This document shows positions 1-7,708 of a stretch of DNA of 61,086 nt, in pieces. The position numbers and the translations under genes are program-made. Origin of the DNA: Mycolicibacterium rhodesiae JS60 (lineage in GTDB: Bacteria > Actinomycetota > Actinomycetes > Mycobacteriales > Mycobacteriaceae). The notes below the pieces were generated by a model. It was given only the letters and a program-made list of their open reading frames with translations. It was not told the DNA's origin and made no database searches. Location: positions 1 through 61,086 of the forward strand of contig AGIQ01000014.1 of the NCBI GenBank assembly GCA_000230935.2, in the 5' to 3' direction. How positions within the stretch are numbered: the stretch's first letter is position 1; each line of letters opens with the position of its first letter.

Positions 1-846
1 GCCGCGGCCGCCGGTGTGCCTGCCCCGCCCGCTGCGGCAGCGCTGCCCGCTGCCGCTGTCGATGGCGGCGGTGCCGGCATCCCGACCCCGCCGGCCGCCG
101 CGCCTCCTGGTCTGGTGCCCGGCGGCGGTGGTGTCCCCGGCACTCCTCCTGCTGCGGTGCCCCCGGGTGGGATCCCCGGCGGTGGCGGTGTTCCCGGGAC
201 TCCGCCTGCTGCAGTGCCGCCCGGTGGGATTCCCGGTGGCGGTGGCGTTCCCGGTACTCCGCCGGGTGTCGTGCCTCCGGGTGGGATTCCCGGCGGTGGT
301 GCTGGTCTGCCCACTCCGCCGGCCTCGGTCCCGGGCGTGCCGTTCACCAACAATGTGGTGACTCCGGGCACTCCGCCCGCCGCAGTCCCCGGCGGTCCGG
401 GTGGCGGCGGCGGTGGCGGGATCCCGACTCCTCCCGCGGCGACTCCGGGTACGCCCGGCAACAACCGGGGGGCCACCCCGCCGACCCCGCCGACCGTTCT
501 TCCGGGCGGGCCCGGCGCCTACATCGGCCCGCAGCCGGGTGGTCTCGGCAGCCTGATTCCGGCGGCGCCGATCTCCGATGCGGCCGGCACTCTGCCGACG
601 CCACCGGCGCAGTTGTTCGGGACCATGGCGCAGGGTGTGGCCACGCTGCTCACCCCGCCGCAGCTGACGATCCCCGGCATCCCGGGCTTCGGTATCCCGC
701 TGCCGTCGACGATCTCGACGCCACGCGACCTGCTGTGCGTGGGCACCGGGTGGTCGGCGAAGACGTCGGGCACCGAATCCGGGGCACCGGCCGGCGCCAT
801 CCTGGGCACGGAGTTGCCGCCGGCGAACCGGTGGTTCGGCGACTAA
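1..846 (+). CDS. Pro/Gly-rich repeat protein, C-terminal part (5' truncated)
   Basis: The reading frame is open from the first base, so the N-terminus probably lies outside the window; a GTG at 16 is only an internal possibility. The visible ~280 residues are dominated by PGG, TPP and GGGG motifs, including three near-identical 19-residue units. A less repetitive tail of about 90 residues contains a single Cys and ends in RWFGD. No enzymatic motif is visible. Such composition is common in exported, wall-associated mycobacterial proteins, but no signal peptide can be seen because the start is missing. Its stop overlaps the convergent hydrolase gene by 4 bases. Function unknown. Confidence 0.6.
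   Translation, partial: AAAAGVPAPPAAAALPAAAVDGGGAGIPTPPAAAPPGLVPGGGGVPGTPPAAVPPGGIPGGGGVPGTPPAAVPPGGIPGGGGVPGTPPGVVPPGGIPGGGAGLPTPPASVPGVPFTNNVVTPGTPPAAVPGGPGGGGGGGIPTPPAATPGTPGNNRGATPPTPPTVLPGGPGAYIGPQPGGLGSLIPAAPISDAAGTLPTPPAQLFGTMAQGVATLLTPPQLTIPGIPGFGIPLPSTISTPRDLLCVGTGWSAKTSGTESGAPAGAILGTELPPANRWFGD
121..291 (+). repeat. 57-bp tandem coding repeat, three copies
   Basis: Three head-to-tail 57-bp units (121-177, 178-234, 235-291) each encode GGGGVPGTPPAAVPPGGIP; the third has GV for AA. A degenerate fourth unit follows. The units stay in frame, so copy number can change without breaking the protein. Confidence 0.75.
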
Positions 847-1706
847 CCCAACCGGGCAAAGATGTCGGGGTAATACAGGTGGGCGAGGAAGTGGCCGCCT
901 GGCCGCTCGTGAAGAGTCGCACCAGGAATGCGACGCGCCAGCTCGCGCGGCCAGGCAATGGGCACCAGCTCGTCCTGCTGTCCGCCCCAGACGTCGACGG
1001 GGATGGTGATCTGTTCGGGGGTGAAGCCCCACGGCCGCATCCAGGCCCGGTAGTCCTCGACGACGCCGGTCGGGCGCCGTAACGCCTCGGCCGACATCCG
1101 TCCGAACTCGCCGTAGCCGTCGTCGCGCAGCACGGCGGCGTCGGCAGCGCCCACTTGGCCGGCGGCGAGACGCCCGTAGAGCGTGGGTGACGTCCTTGCG
1201 GCCAGCGCCATTGCGCTGAAGCAGGGCTTCACCAGCCAGGGGGCCCGCTGCGACAACCGGGTGTAGATCCGGTCGAAGGCGGGCAGCCGAGCGAACGCGC
1301 CGGGCTCGGTCAGCGGTAGTGCGCCCGCGATGATCGCCACTCGCTTCGCCCGTTCGGGTAGCGCCCAAGCGAGTGCGGCCGCGTACTGGCCGCCCATCGA
1401 CCAGCCCATCGCCGAAAAGTGTTCGACACCAAGCTGATCCAGCATGTCCGCGACGTCGTGGGTCCAGTCCAGGATGGTGCGTCCCGGCTGCGGGTCGGAA
1501 CCGCCTATTCCCGGCCGGTCCGGTGAGATGAGTCGGATCCCGGCGGTTCGCGCCGCGTTGTCGGCCGCCGCCACATCGAGCCGGCAGGCCAGACCACCAT
1601 GGGCGTTGACGACAACGGCGCCGTCCGGCGTGCCGTACTGCGCGTAACCGACCAAGCGCCCGTCGGCTAGTCGCACAGTGAGGTTCTCGCCAGGTCTGGG
1701 GATCAT
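843..1706 (-). CDS. alpha/beta hydrolase
   Basis: A 287-residue alpha/beta-hydrolase of the lipase/esterase/peptidase superfamily. The nucleophile elbow GWSMGG places the catalytic Ser at about residue 103; an oxyanion-type HGG lies near residue 37; an Asp in GGQQDELVP and a His in RPGGHFLAH complete a plausible triad. The ATG at 1706 overlaps the stop of the upstream mannosyltransferase gene (ATGA), so the two are probably cotranscribed. A longer reading frame upstream exists but lies inside the mannosyltransferase gene and was rejected. No signal peptide is visible, so it is likely cytosolic. Substrate cannot be predicted. Confidence 0.85.
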   Translation of the reverse strand: MIPRPGENLTVRLADGRLVGYAQYGTPDGAVVVNAHGGLACRLDVAAADNAARTAGIRLISPDRPGIGGSDPQPGRTILDWTHDVADMLDQLGVEHFSAMGWSMGGQYAAALAWALPERAKRVAIIAGALPLTEPGAFARLPAFDRIYTRLSQRAPWLVKPCFSAMALAARTSPTLYGRLAAGQVGAADAAVLRDDGYGEFGRMSAEALRRPTGVVEDYRAWMRPWGFTPEQITIPVDVWGGQQDELVPIAWPRELARRIPGATLHERPGGHFLAHLYYPDIFARLG

Positions 1707-3238
1707 CGGACCGACTTGGTGACCTGCGCGAAACTGAACTGCCAACGTTCTACGACCCGAAAGCCGAAACGGCTGGGCACCTGGTAGGCCATGGTGCGGC
1801 CCAGGCGCGGACCCGCAGTCAACGGGGCGCCCTGCTGATGATCGGGCAAGGTCTTGTCTCGCTCCGATACCGTCCAGATCGCTGGGCAATCCGGCATCTT
1901 GTCGGCCCAGGACCAGACGGCGATGTGACCGTCCCACAACCAATTCCGCTGGATGGCTGTCGGGCCTCGGCCGTAGTCGTGCAGCTTGGCGAACGCGGCA
2001 GGCCGGGCGGCCAGCAGTGGTCGGATGGGTCCGGGCTTCCAGGCAGTCGAATTGTCCATCACCAAACAGTCGCCGGGGGCGGCATGCCGGGTGATGACGT
2101 CAGCGACCTGGCTGTAGTCCATACCTTCTTTGGCGTACGGGCCGCGCTGGGCCAGATAGTTCGGCGTCGCTGCCAGCGCGAAAGCGACGAGCAGCGTGGT
2201 GATCCCGGCCCGGGACTTGCCGACCGCGACGATGCACAGCGCGATGAGCAGCGCGGCGGCCGGCGCTGTGAAAGACAGGTACCGCGGGTAGTAGACGGGA
2301 TGCCGCAGCACCGAATACGCGAGCAGGGTGATGGTCGGGATGGCGATCCACGCCACGGTGACGGCGACCAACCGTCGCGATCGGCGGCCGGCCAGCGGCC
2401 ACCGCAGCAGGCCGGCGGCGATCAGCAGCCCAGTCAGTACCGCCGTTGGTAGCGAGTCATCAAAGTACTGCTCCCGCAGGATCATTCCGATGGTCCGGCC
2501 GTCGAGCGGCCAAATCCAATTCACCTGGAAGAGCTGGGTCTGCGCGAACAGCAGGAACGGCGTGGCGCCGGCGCCTGCCGCCAACGCGGTCACCGCCCAG
2601 CGCCACCGCACCGCTCTGGTATCGGCCATGACCGCCACCAGCACCGCGTGCACAGGCAGCAGCAGAACCAAGAAGACGTTCAGCAGGGCGGCGATGATCA
2701 TCGACACCCCGTAACCCAGCCACCACCGAGAACCGTTGCGGCGCATGGCGACCAGGCACAGCACCGTGAGCCACGCACCGGCGACCATCGCCAGCGCATA
2801 CGACCGCGTCTCGAGCCCGGCCCACGTCACGCGCGGTAGGAGCGCGAACACCACACCGGCAGTCGTCGCGACCAAGCGAGTCGACAGTTGCCGGCCCAGC
2901 ACCACCACACCGGCGGCTGCCAGGCCGACCGCTGCTGCACTCGACAGCCGGGACCAGAACTCGGTTGCCGGGAACACCGCGAACCAGCCGTGCATCACCA
3001 GGTAGTACAGGCCGTGGACGGCGTCGATGTTGCCGAGCATCCGCCACAAGTCGGGCAGCGAGCGGGTGGACGCCGAGATCGTCGCAGCTTCGTCGAACCA
3101 GAGCGATGGCCGGGCCGCACCCGCGGCGCTGACGGAAGCCGCGAACACTGCCACCCAGACGGCATCGAGCGACCGCGCCGATCCGGCCGGGCGTTGCCCG
3201 ACGCCGGTGGCCGGTTCGGGCCGAATGGTGATGCTCAC
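1703..3238 (-). CDS. polytopic GT-C mannosyltransferase, Rv1635c (CapA)-like
   Basis: About 511 residues with roughly ten membrane segments and a large C-terminal extracytoplasmic domain. After the first membrane segment comes WFDEA, the acidic pair typical of GT39/GT-C enzymes that use polyprenyl-phosphate sugars. It lies directly beside the Rv1636 orthologue, as Rv1635c does in M. tuberculosis; Rv1635c (MT1671, CapA) adds the first mannose cap to lipoarabinomannan. The identification is by motif and synteny. GTG 3238 (VSITIRPEP) with AGGA upstream is preferred to a TTG at 3274. It overlaps the downstream hydrolase by 4 bases. It could instead mannosylate another lipoglycan or protein. Confidence 0.7.
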   Translation of the reverse strand: MSITIRPEPATGVGQRPAGSARSLDAVWVAVFAASVSAAGAARPSLWFDEAATISASTRSLPDLWRMLGNIDAVHGLYYLVMHGWFAVFPATEFWSRLSSAAAVGLAAAGVVVLGRQLSTRLVATTAGVVFALLPRVTWAGLETRSYALAMVAGAWLTVLCLVAMRRNGSRWWLGYGVSMIIAALLNVFLVLLLPVHAVLVAVMADTRAVRWRWAVTALAAGAGATPFLLFAQTQLFQVNWIWPLDGRTIGMILREQYFDDSLPTAVLTGLLIAAGLLRWPLAGRRSRRLVAVTVAWIAIPTITLLAYSVLRHPVYYPRYLSFTAPAAALLIALCIVAVGKSRAGITTLLVAFALAATPNYLAQRGPYAKEGMDYSQVADVITRHAAPGDCLVMDNSTAWKPGPIRPLLAARPAAFAKLHDYGRGPTAIQRNWLWDGHIAVWSWADKMPDCPAIWTVSERDKTLPDHQQGAPLTAGPRLGRTMAYQVPSRFGFRVVERWQFSFAQVTKSVR

Positions 3239-3589
3239 GTAGGCGGTCCTGTACCCGTGTCGATTGGTGAGCAAGACAGTAACCCGCAGTTCACCAGACC
3301 GTCGGGTGTGGCGGCGATCGCCGTCGCGGCGAATTTACGAGGTTTTGAATTCAGTTCATTGGTCATCATTGACATGTGGTGGCCCTGACAATCGGAATCC
3401 GATGCGATCTGGATTTGCAGCAGGCCACCCTGTCGGGCGGCACACACAACTGTCGGGCACGCTATTTTCCCCGGTAAAGTGGCGTCGCGTACCGCGCCGT
3501 ATTTGCCGCGTGGCGTGAATCGCGCCCTTGCGTGGTGCCGAGGCGTTAATGTTCCAGACGGCGTTGAAATTGGAGACTGGAGGGTACGA
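3239..3589. other. divergent intergenic region with perfect palindrome
   Basis: This 351-bp gap separates the mannosyltransferase (left, minus) from the stress-protein gene (right, plus). It holds a perfect 13-bp palindrome ATCGGAATCCGAT at 3391-3403 and a TTGACA at 3369-3374 without a convincing -10 at standard spacing. TAAAGT near 3474 could be a -10 for the stress gene. No credible coding sequence is seen. Confidence 0.4.
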
Positions 3590-4036
3590 ATGGGCGGTTA
3601 CAAGACCGTGGTCGTCGGCACGGACGGCTCGGATTCCTCGCTGCGTGCAGTCGACCGGGCGGGCTACCTCGCCTCCAGCCCGGGCTCCAAGGTCATCGTG
3701 GCGACCGCCTATTTCCCGGCTTCCGAGGACACCCGCGCGGCCGACCTGCTGAAGGACGAAGGCTACAAGATGGCGGGCAACGCCCCCATCTACGCGATTC
3801 TGCGAGAGGCGCGTGACCGGGCCAAGGAAGCTGGTGCCGCCGAGGTCGAAGAGCGCGCCGTCGTCGGTGCTCCGGTCGACGCCCTGGTGGATCTGGCCGA
3901 AGAGGTCAACGCTGACCTGCTGGTCGTCGGCAACGTCGGATTGAGCACGATCGCGGGCCGCCTGCTGGGCTCGGTTCCGGCCAACGTGGCGCGGCGGTCC
4001 AAGACCGACGTGCTGATCGTCCACACCACCGGCTAG
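3590..4036 (+). CDS. universal stress protein, Rv1636 (TB15.3) type
   Basis: A single-domain UspA protein of 148 residues, matching Rv1636 in length and neighbourhood. The N-terminal strand (KTVVVGTDGSDSS) and the C-terminal nucleotide motif G-x2-G-x9-G-S (GNVG...GS) are intact, so it should bind nucleotide in the cytosol; the M. tuberculosis orthologue has been reported to bind cAMP. ATG 3590 is chosen because GGAGG lies 6 bases upstream and the family fold begins there; the frame is open for 37 more codons upstream but that part has no family similarity. Confidence 0.93.
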   Translation: MGGYKTVVVGTDGSDSSLRAVDRAGYLASSPGSKVIVATAYFPASEDTRAADLLKDEGYKMAGNAPIYAILREARDRAKEAGAAEVEERAVVGAPVDALVDLAEEVNADLLVVGNVGLSTIAGRLLGSVPANVARRSKTDVLIVHTTG

Positions 4037-4067
4037 GCGTGCCGCCGGGCCGCTGCAGACTGGACCG

Positions 4068-5078
4068 ATGACCCACTGCCGAACCCGACTGTGGGTCGAT
4101 GGCGTTCTGAAGACGGAGGACTTCCCCCTCCACGATGTGTCCACCCACCTCGCCGAGGACGGGGCCTTGGTGTGGGTGGACATGTGCAACCCGGATCATG
4201 GCGTGCTCTGCGAACTGGCCGACGAGCTCGGCTTCGATCAGCACGCCGTCGAGGACACCGTCGCTCATGCCGAGCGCACCAAGGCCACGCGGTATGCGTC
4301 GCACACGTTTCTCACCGTGTACGCCACCGCGCTGGCGCCGCCGATGGTCAACGACTTGGAGTCGCGGCTGCTGATGACCAGGGTGTCGATTTTCGTGCTG
4401 CCCGCCGGGATCGTCACCGTGCGGCACGAAATCGACCCGCAGAAGCCGGTTTTCGACATGGACGAAGTGGTTCGCCAGTGGGATGAGAACGCCGACCTGT
4501 TGAAGATGGGTCCACCGGCATTGCTGCATGGCCTGCTCGACGTGATCGTCGACGGTCAGTTCGACACCATCCAGCGGCTCGACGACGCGATCGAATCCCT
4601 TGAGGACGGGTTGTTCGACGATCGTGCGATGACCCGCACGATCCAGCGCTCCACGTACCGGCTGCGCAAGGAGCTCGTCGAGTTGCGCCGCGTCGTGCTG
4701 CCGATGCGCGAGGTGATCAACACGATCATGCGTCGCCGCGCCGAGCATTCCGACACCGTCGAACTCGACAGCTGGTACTCCGATCTCTACGACCACGTCA
4801 TCCGCGCGGCGGAATGGACGGAGTCATTGCGGGACATGATCACCACGGTGTTCGAGACGAATCTGTCGCTGCAGGACGCTCGGCTGAACACGATCATGAA
4901 GAAGCTCACCGGCTGGGCGGCCATCATTGCCGTGCCGACGGCGGTAACCGGCTGGTACGGGCAGAACGTCCCGTATCCGGGGTTCTCGCAGACGGCGGGG
5001 GTGGTGGCCAGCGCCCTGATCATCATCGTGACGTCGGGCCTGCTCTACGTCGCCTTCAAGCGGCGCGGCTGGATCTGA
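4068..5078 (+). CDS. corA: CorA-family divalent cation transporter (GQN variant)
   Basis: 336 residues: a large N-terminal alpha/beta cytoplasmic domain, a long helical region (about 160-275) and two C-terminal membrane helices (about 279-298 and 309-328) ending in a positively charged tail, the CorA architecture. The pore-entrance signature is normally GMN; here it reads YGQNVPY, with Gln replacing Met. Mg2+/Co2+ transport is therefore a family-level inference and selectivity could differ. It starts 31 bases after the stress-protein stop, so cotranscription is possible. It converges with the DUF2752 gene. Confidence 0.88.
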   Translation: MTHCRTRLWVDGVLKTEDFPLHDVSTHLAEDGALVWVDMCNPDHGVLCELADELGFDQHAVEDTVAHAERTKATRYASHTFLTVYATALAPPMVNDLESRLLMTRVSIFVLPAGIVTVRHEIDPQKPVFDMDEVVRQWDENADLLKMGPPALLHGLLDVIVDGQFDTIQRLDDAIESLEDGLFDDRAMTRTIQRSTYRLRKELVELRRVVLPMREVINTIMRRRAEHSDTVELDSWYSDLYDHVIRAAEWTESLRDMITTVFETNLSLQDARLNTIMKKLTGWAAIIAVPTAVTGWYGQNVPYPGFSQTAGVVASALIIIVTSGLLYVAFKRRGWI

Positions 5079-5082
5079 GGGA

Positions 5083-5523
5083 TCAGACGTATAGCGCGGT
5101 GAACGGTGCGAACGGCAGATTGCGCACCACGAACCACGCCGAAATCACCGCCAGCGCCACGACCGGCGCCCATCGACGGTGTTGCCACCCTGTGATCGGC
5201 CGGCCGGTGACGCGGCCATAGGTCCACGTCCCATAGGCCACGGCCAGCAAGCCGAACGCCACCAACGCCAGCGCGTTGAACCTGACTGCCGCCAGGAGGT
5301 CGCCGTGCAGCAGCGAATAGATCATGCGCAGCGTTCCGCAACCCGGACAGTCAACGCCGAGAAGGGCTTTCGTCGGGCACACGGGCAGTACGCCGCCGGG
5401 TGTGGTCGGGTCGGCGATGCATACGGCCGCGCAGGCGCACGCGGCCATTGCACCGACGACTATCGGCGCGCCGAGGCGGGCGAGGCGGCCGTCGGCCGCC
5501 TGCCCAACCTCGGTCGAGGTCAC
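5083..5523 (-). CDS. DUF2752 membrane protein
   Basis: 146 residues with about three membrane helices. It contains CPGCGTLRM (about residues 59-67), the Cys-rich signature of DUF2752 proteins, followed by FNALAL. Function of the family is unknown. GTG start at 5523 overlaps the stop of the upstream CD225-like gene by 4 bases (GTGA); the pair is a recurrent actinobacterial two-gene unit. Confidence 0.8.
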   Translation of the reverse strand: MTSTEVGQAADGRLARLGAPIVVGAMAACACAAVCIADPTTPGGVLPVCPTKALLGVDCPGCGTLRMIYSLLHGDLLAAVRFNALALVAFGLLAVAYGTWTYGRVTGRPITGWQHRRWAPVVALAVISAWFVVRNLPFAPFTALYV

Positions 5524-5819
5524 GACGTGGTGGTTTCGACGTCCATGTTCATCACGCCGGCAGCGAAGAGGACGCCGTAGATCACGAGGATGACGACCCA
5601 GGCGATCACGCTATAGATCACCCACTTCTTGGCGGCCTTGGCCGAAGCTTCGGCCTCGGCATACTGGCCCTGAACCCACAGCCCGTTCACCTGGGCGGCC
5701 TTCACGATCGCGACGATGCCGGTGATCGGGAAGCAGAAGATCGTGGCCAGGATGGCAAGCGCCAGATTGTTCTTGGGCTGCTGTGCCGGTGGTGGGGCTG
5801 CATAAGGTTGCTGGGACAT
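5520..5819 (-). CDS. CD225/dispanin-like small membrane protein
   Basis: 99 residues: a Pro/Gln/Ala-rich cytoplasmic start (SQQPYAAPPPAQQP), a first hydrophobic segment (LALAILATIFCFPITGIVAI), an amphipathic Ala-rich loop and a second membrane helix (WVIYSVIAWVVILVIYGVLF). This is the two-segment layout of bacterial CD225/dispanin proteins. ATG 5819 was chosen over the longer TTG start at 5843 because GGAGG sits 5 bases upstream. Molecular role unknown; it is translationally coupled to the DUF2752 gene. Confidence 0.78.
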   Translation of the reverse strand: MSQQPYAAPPPAQQPKNNLALAILATIFCFPITGIVAIVKAAQVNGLWVQGQYAEAEASAKAAKKWVIYSVIAWVVILVIYGVLFAAGVMNMDVETTTS

Positions 5820-6002
5820 CGACGCCTCCGAATTATTGGACAAGCTAACGGTGCAGAGCGTGCTTAGGCTACCCGATGTAACCCCTGGGTAGGGGGCATC
5901 GCTTGGATCGTTGCATGCGCGTCGTCACGGCGTTGCACGAAGTTTTGCCGACCGGATATTTGACCGATTGTTGGTTTCGGGTTTCCACACGTCACCGTGG
6001 TT

Positions 6003-6008
6003 TAGGCT
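6003..6008 (+). promoter_or_regulatory. candidate -10 (TAGGCT) for the lipoprotein gene
   Basis: TAGGCT, a common mycobacterial SigA -10 form (TAnnnT), lies 35 bases before the lipoprotein ATG in an intergenic region of about 220 bp. No strong -35 is visible, which is usual for such promoters. Confidence 0.4.
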
Positions 6009-6043
6009 CGCCCCCAAGTGGCCATCAACGCAAGGAGAGGCCG

Positions 6044-6532
6044 ATGAGGATTCAGTTGTTGAGTGTCGTTGGCGCAGTGGCGATTTTGACGGTCGGCGCG
6101 GCGGGGTGTTCGAAGGACGACTCATCCACTGACACCGAGACGACATCGGCTACGACGACGAGCGCCGCTACGACGACATCGGCGGCCGCACCAACCGGTG
6201 GGGCGGGAGCCACGGTCACCATCGACGGTCAGGCCAAGCAGGTCGACGGACCGGTGGTGTGCGCGACGACGGACGGCAAGTTCTCGATCGCGATCGGTGA
6301 TGTGATCACCGATGTGATCGTCGGTCTCGAGCAGGACGCGTCCAAGGTCCGCGGGGTCGGACTCGGCGATGTCAACGGGGTGGTGCTGAGTTTCACCGAC
6401 GGGGTGCCCGGCGATTCCGCCACCGCCACCAAGGACGGCAACACCTACACCATCAAAGGCAATGCCAGCGGTTCGGACTCGACCGGCAAGCAGGTCAGCA
6501 AGCCGTTCGAGATCGTCGCGACCTGCCCCTAG
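6044..6532 (+). CDS. LpqH-family (19 kDa antigen-like) lipoprotein
   Basis: 162 residues. A 21-residue signal peptide ends in a lipobox (VGAAGC) with the lipidated Cys at position 22, followed by a Ser/Thr-rich linker (TTSATTTSAATTTSAA) and a beta-rich domain starting ATVTIDGQAK and containing paired cysteines (VVCATTDG and the C-terminal VATCP). This layout matches the LpqH/LppE family of surface lipoproteins. ATG 6044 has AGGAGAGG upstream and starts the signal peptide exactly; the longer frame from 5903 has no signal. Function in the family is poorly defined. Confidence 0.87.
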   Translation: MRIQLLSVVGAVAILTVGAAGCSKDDSSTDTETTSATTTSAATTTSAAAPTGGAGATVTIDGQAKQVDGPVVCATTDGKFSIAIGDVITDVIVGLEQDASKVRGVGLGDVNGVVLSFTDGVPGDSATATKDGNTYTIKGNASGSDSTGKQVSKPFEIVATCP

Positions 6533-6553
6533 TGGGGTCAGCGTAACCCGTTG

Positions 6554-6967
6554 TCACAGCGCTTCGCCGATGTCGGGAAGCAGTGAAATCCCCTCGGGGC
6601 GAGGCTCATTGGGGTGGTTTCGGCGGAACATTGCTGCTGTTTCACGCACGTTGCGTTTGGCCCATTCGGGGTTGAAGCGGCTGAGCATGTCGTACTCGTA
6701 CTGGAACATTTGTTTGCGATCGGACCAGCGTGCCGCGTCGTCGGTGACTCTGTCCTCGCAGTACCAGTACAGGGCGTCGTCGAGGCTGCCTGTTCGATCG
6801 AACACGAGCTGGCCGCGCTCGTAAAACGCGAAGTGGTACAGGCCGTCATCATCCACGAAAATGTTGAGTCCGTCGTTCGTCAACAAGCCGACTGCCATGG
6901 GGCCAATGCCGAGTTGCGCTGCGATCCGGTCGATTTCGGCTTGTAGCTCGGCCGATTTGGGGTCCAC
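6554..6967 (-). CDS. Imm63-like immunity protein, orphan paralogue
   Basis: 137 residues, closely related (about two thirds identical by eye) to the immunity gene at 7289-7708. Shared landmarks are GLLTNDGLNIF, YHxAFYERGQL, TGSLDDxLYWYC, FNPEWAKRNVRETAAMFR and LLPDIGEAL. The YH...ERG...LYW...A...W pattern resembles Imm63 immunity proteins of polymorphic toxin systems. GTG 6967 has AGAGGTAG upstream. It has no toxin gene directly upstream; 321 bp of non-coding DNA separate it from its paralogue. It may protect against a variant toxin carried by kin. Confidence 0.68.
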   Translation of the reverse strand: MDPKSAELQAEIDRIAAQLGIGPMAVGLLTNDGLNIFVDDDGLYHFAFYERGQLVFDRTGSLDDALYWYCEDRVTDDAARWSDRKQMFQYEYDMLSRFNPEWAKRNVRETAAMFRRNHPNEPRPEGISLLPDIGEAL

Positions 6968-7288
6968 GCGTCAACTACCTCTGTTCGCCGGAGCGCGACC
7001 TACGGATGGTCTGGTGATTCGCACATGTTCAACGTCGCATCAAAGCGGCGACCGCGCCAGTCACCTGCCGAGCTCGGAATGGGGGAGCTTGGTTGCGCGT
7101 CCGGCGTCGCCCTTCGATTCGAATCGACACGCCTGCCCTACGCTCAGAGCAGCCCAGTCACGAGCCGCGTTCGCGCCATTCGTCGAGGTGCTGGCGATCA
7201 GCTGCTCGAACGCGCAGCGACAAGACTTACACAGCAAGCCGTTCGGCGTGGCCACGTGTCACTAGCCTGACTTGCGTAACGCGTTACG
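6968..7288. other. gap between immunity paralogues with palindrome and glyoxalase-like gene tail
   Basis: 321 bp without a credible gene. It has a perfect 14-bp palindrome TCGATTCGAATCGA at 7114-7127. At 7158-7190 the minus strand encodes HLDEWRERGS followed by stop, almost the same as the end of the glyoxalase II gene at 9243 (HLQEWRERGW, stop); the first 24 bases match at 22 positions. This looks like a scar of recombination. Confidence 0.5.
7158..7190 (-). pseudogene. remnant of a glyoxalase II 3' end
   Basis: Eleven codons including the stop match the terminal codons of the intact metallo-beta-lactamase-fold gene 2 kb away; upstream codons show no further similarity. The toxin and one immunity gene lie between the two copies, so they may mark an insertion boundary. 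Chance similarity is possible given the short length. Confidence 0.4.
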
Positions 7289-7708
7289 TCACAGCGCTTC
7301 CCCGATATCGGGAAGCAACGCGATGTCGTCAGGTTGACCGTTACGGAACATCGCAGCCGTTTCGCGCACATTGCGCTTGGCCCATTCGGGGTTGAAGCGA
7401 CGAAGAACATCGTATTCGAACTGGAATCGTTGCGCGCGGTCCCCTATGGGGCGGGCTAACGTGTGAGTAACCACCCCTTGGCAGTACCAGTAGAGGACGT
7501 CGTCGAGGCTGCCCGTTTGATCGAATGCGAGCTGGCCGCGCTCGTAAAAGGCGTAGTGATACATGGCGTCGTCATCAGCAAAGATGTTCAACCCGTCATT
7601 GGTCAATAAGCCGACCTTCATGGGCCGAACTCCGAGTTGCGCTGCTAGCCGATCGATCTCGGATTGCAGCTCACTCGATCTAGCGTCCAAGGGGTGGACC
7701 ACAGTCAT
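7289..7708 (-). CDS. Imm63-like immunity protein, cognate to TNT toxin
   Basis: 139 residues with the immunity pattern YHYAFYERGQL, SLDDVLYWYC and FNPEWAKRN. It starts inside the 3' end of the toxin gene (29-bp overlap, ATG at 7708), so it is translationally coupled to the toxin, the arrangement expected for a toxin-antidote pair. It is acidic at the N-terminus and has no export signal, consistent with acting in the cytosol to neutralise the C-terminal toxin domain. Imm63 assignment is from remembered family motifs. Confidence 0.72.
   Translation of the reverse strand: MTVVHPLDARSSELQSEIDRLAAQLGVRPMKVGLLTNDGLNIFADDDAMYHYAFYERGQLAFDQTGSLDDVLYWYCQGVVTHTLARPIGDRAQRFQFEYDVLRRFNPEWAKRNVRETAAMFRNGQPDDIALLPDIGEAL

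Noticed and set aside
121..291. Tandem repeats considered as a CRISPR array
   Set aside because: Units are contiguous, in frame and without unique spacers; they encode Pro/Gly repeats.
7114..7127. TCGATTCGAATCGA considered as a LexA SOS box
   Set aside because: It lacks the TCGAAC-N4-GTTCGA spacing and centre of the mycobacterial box.
7061..7255. 64-codon frame with CKSC between the immunity genes
   Set aside because: No ribosome site, no family match, and composition unlike neighbouring coding DNA; part of the scar region.
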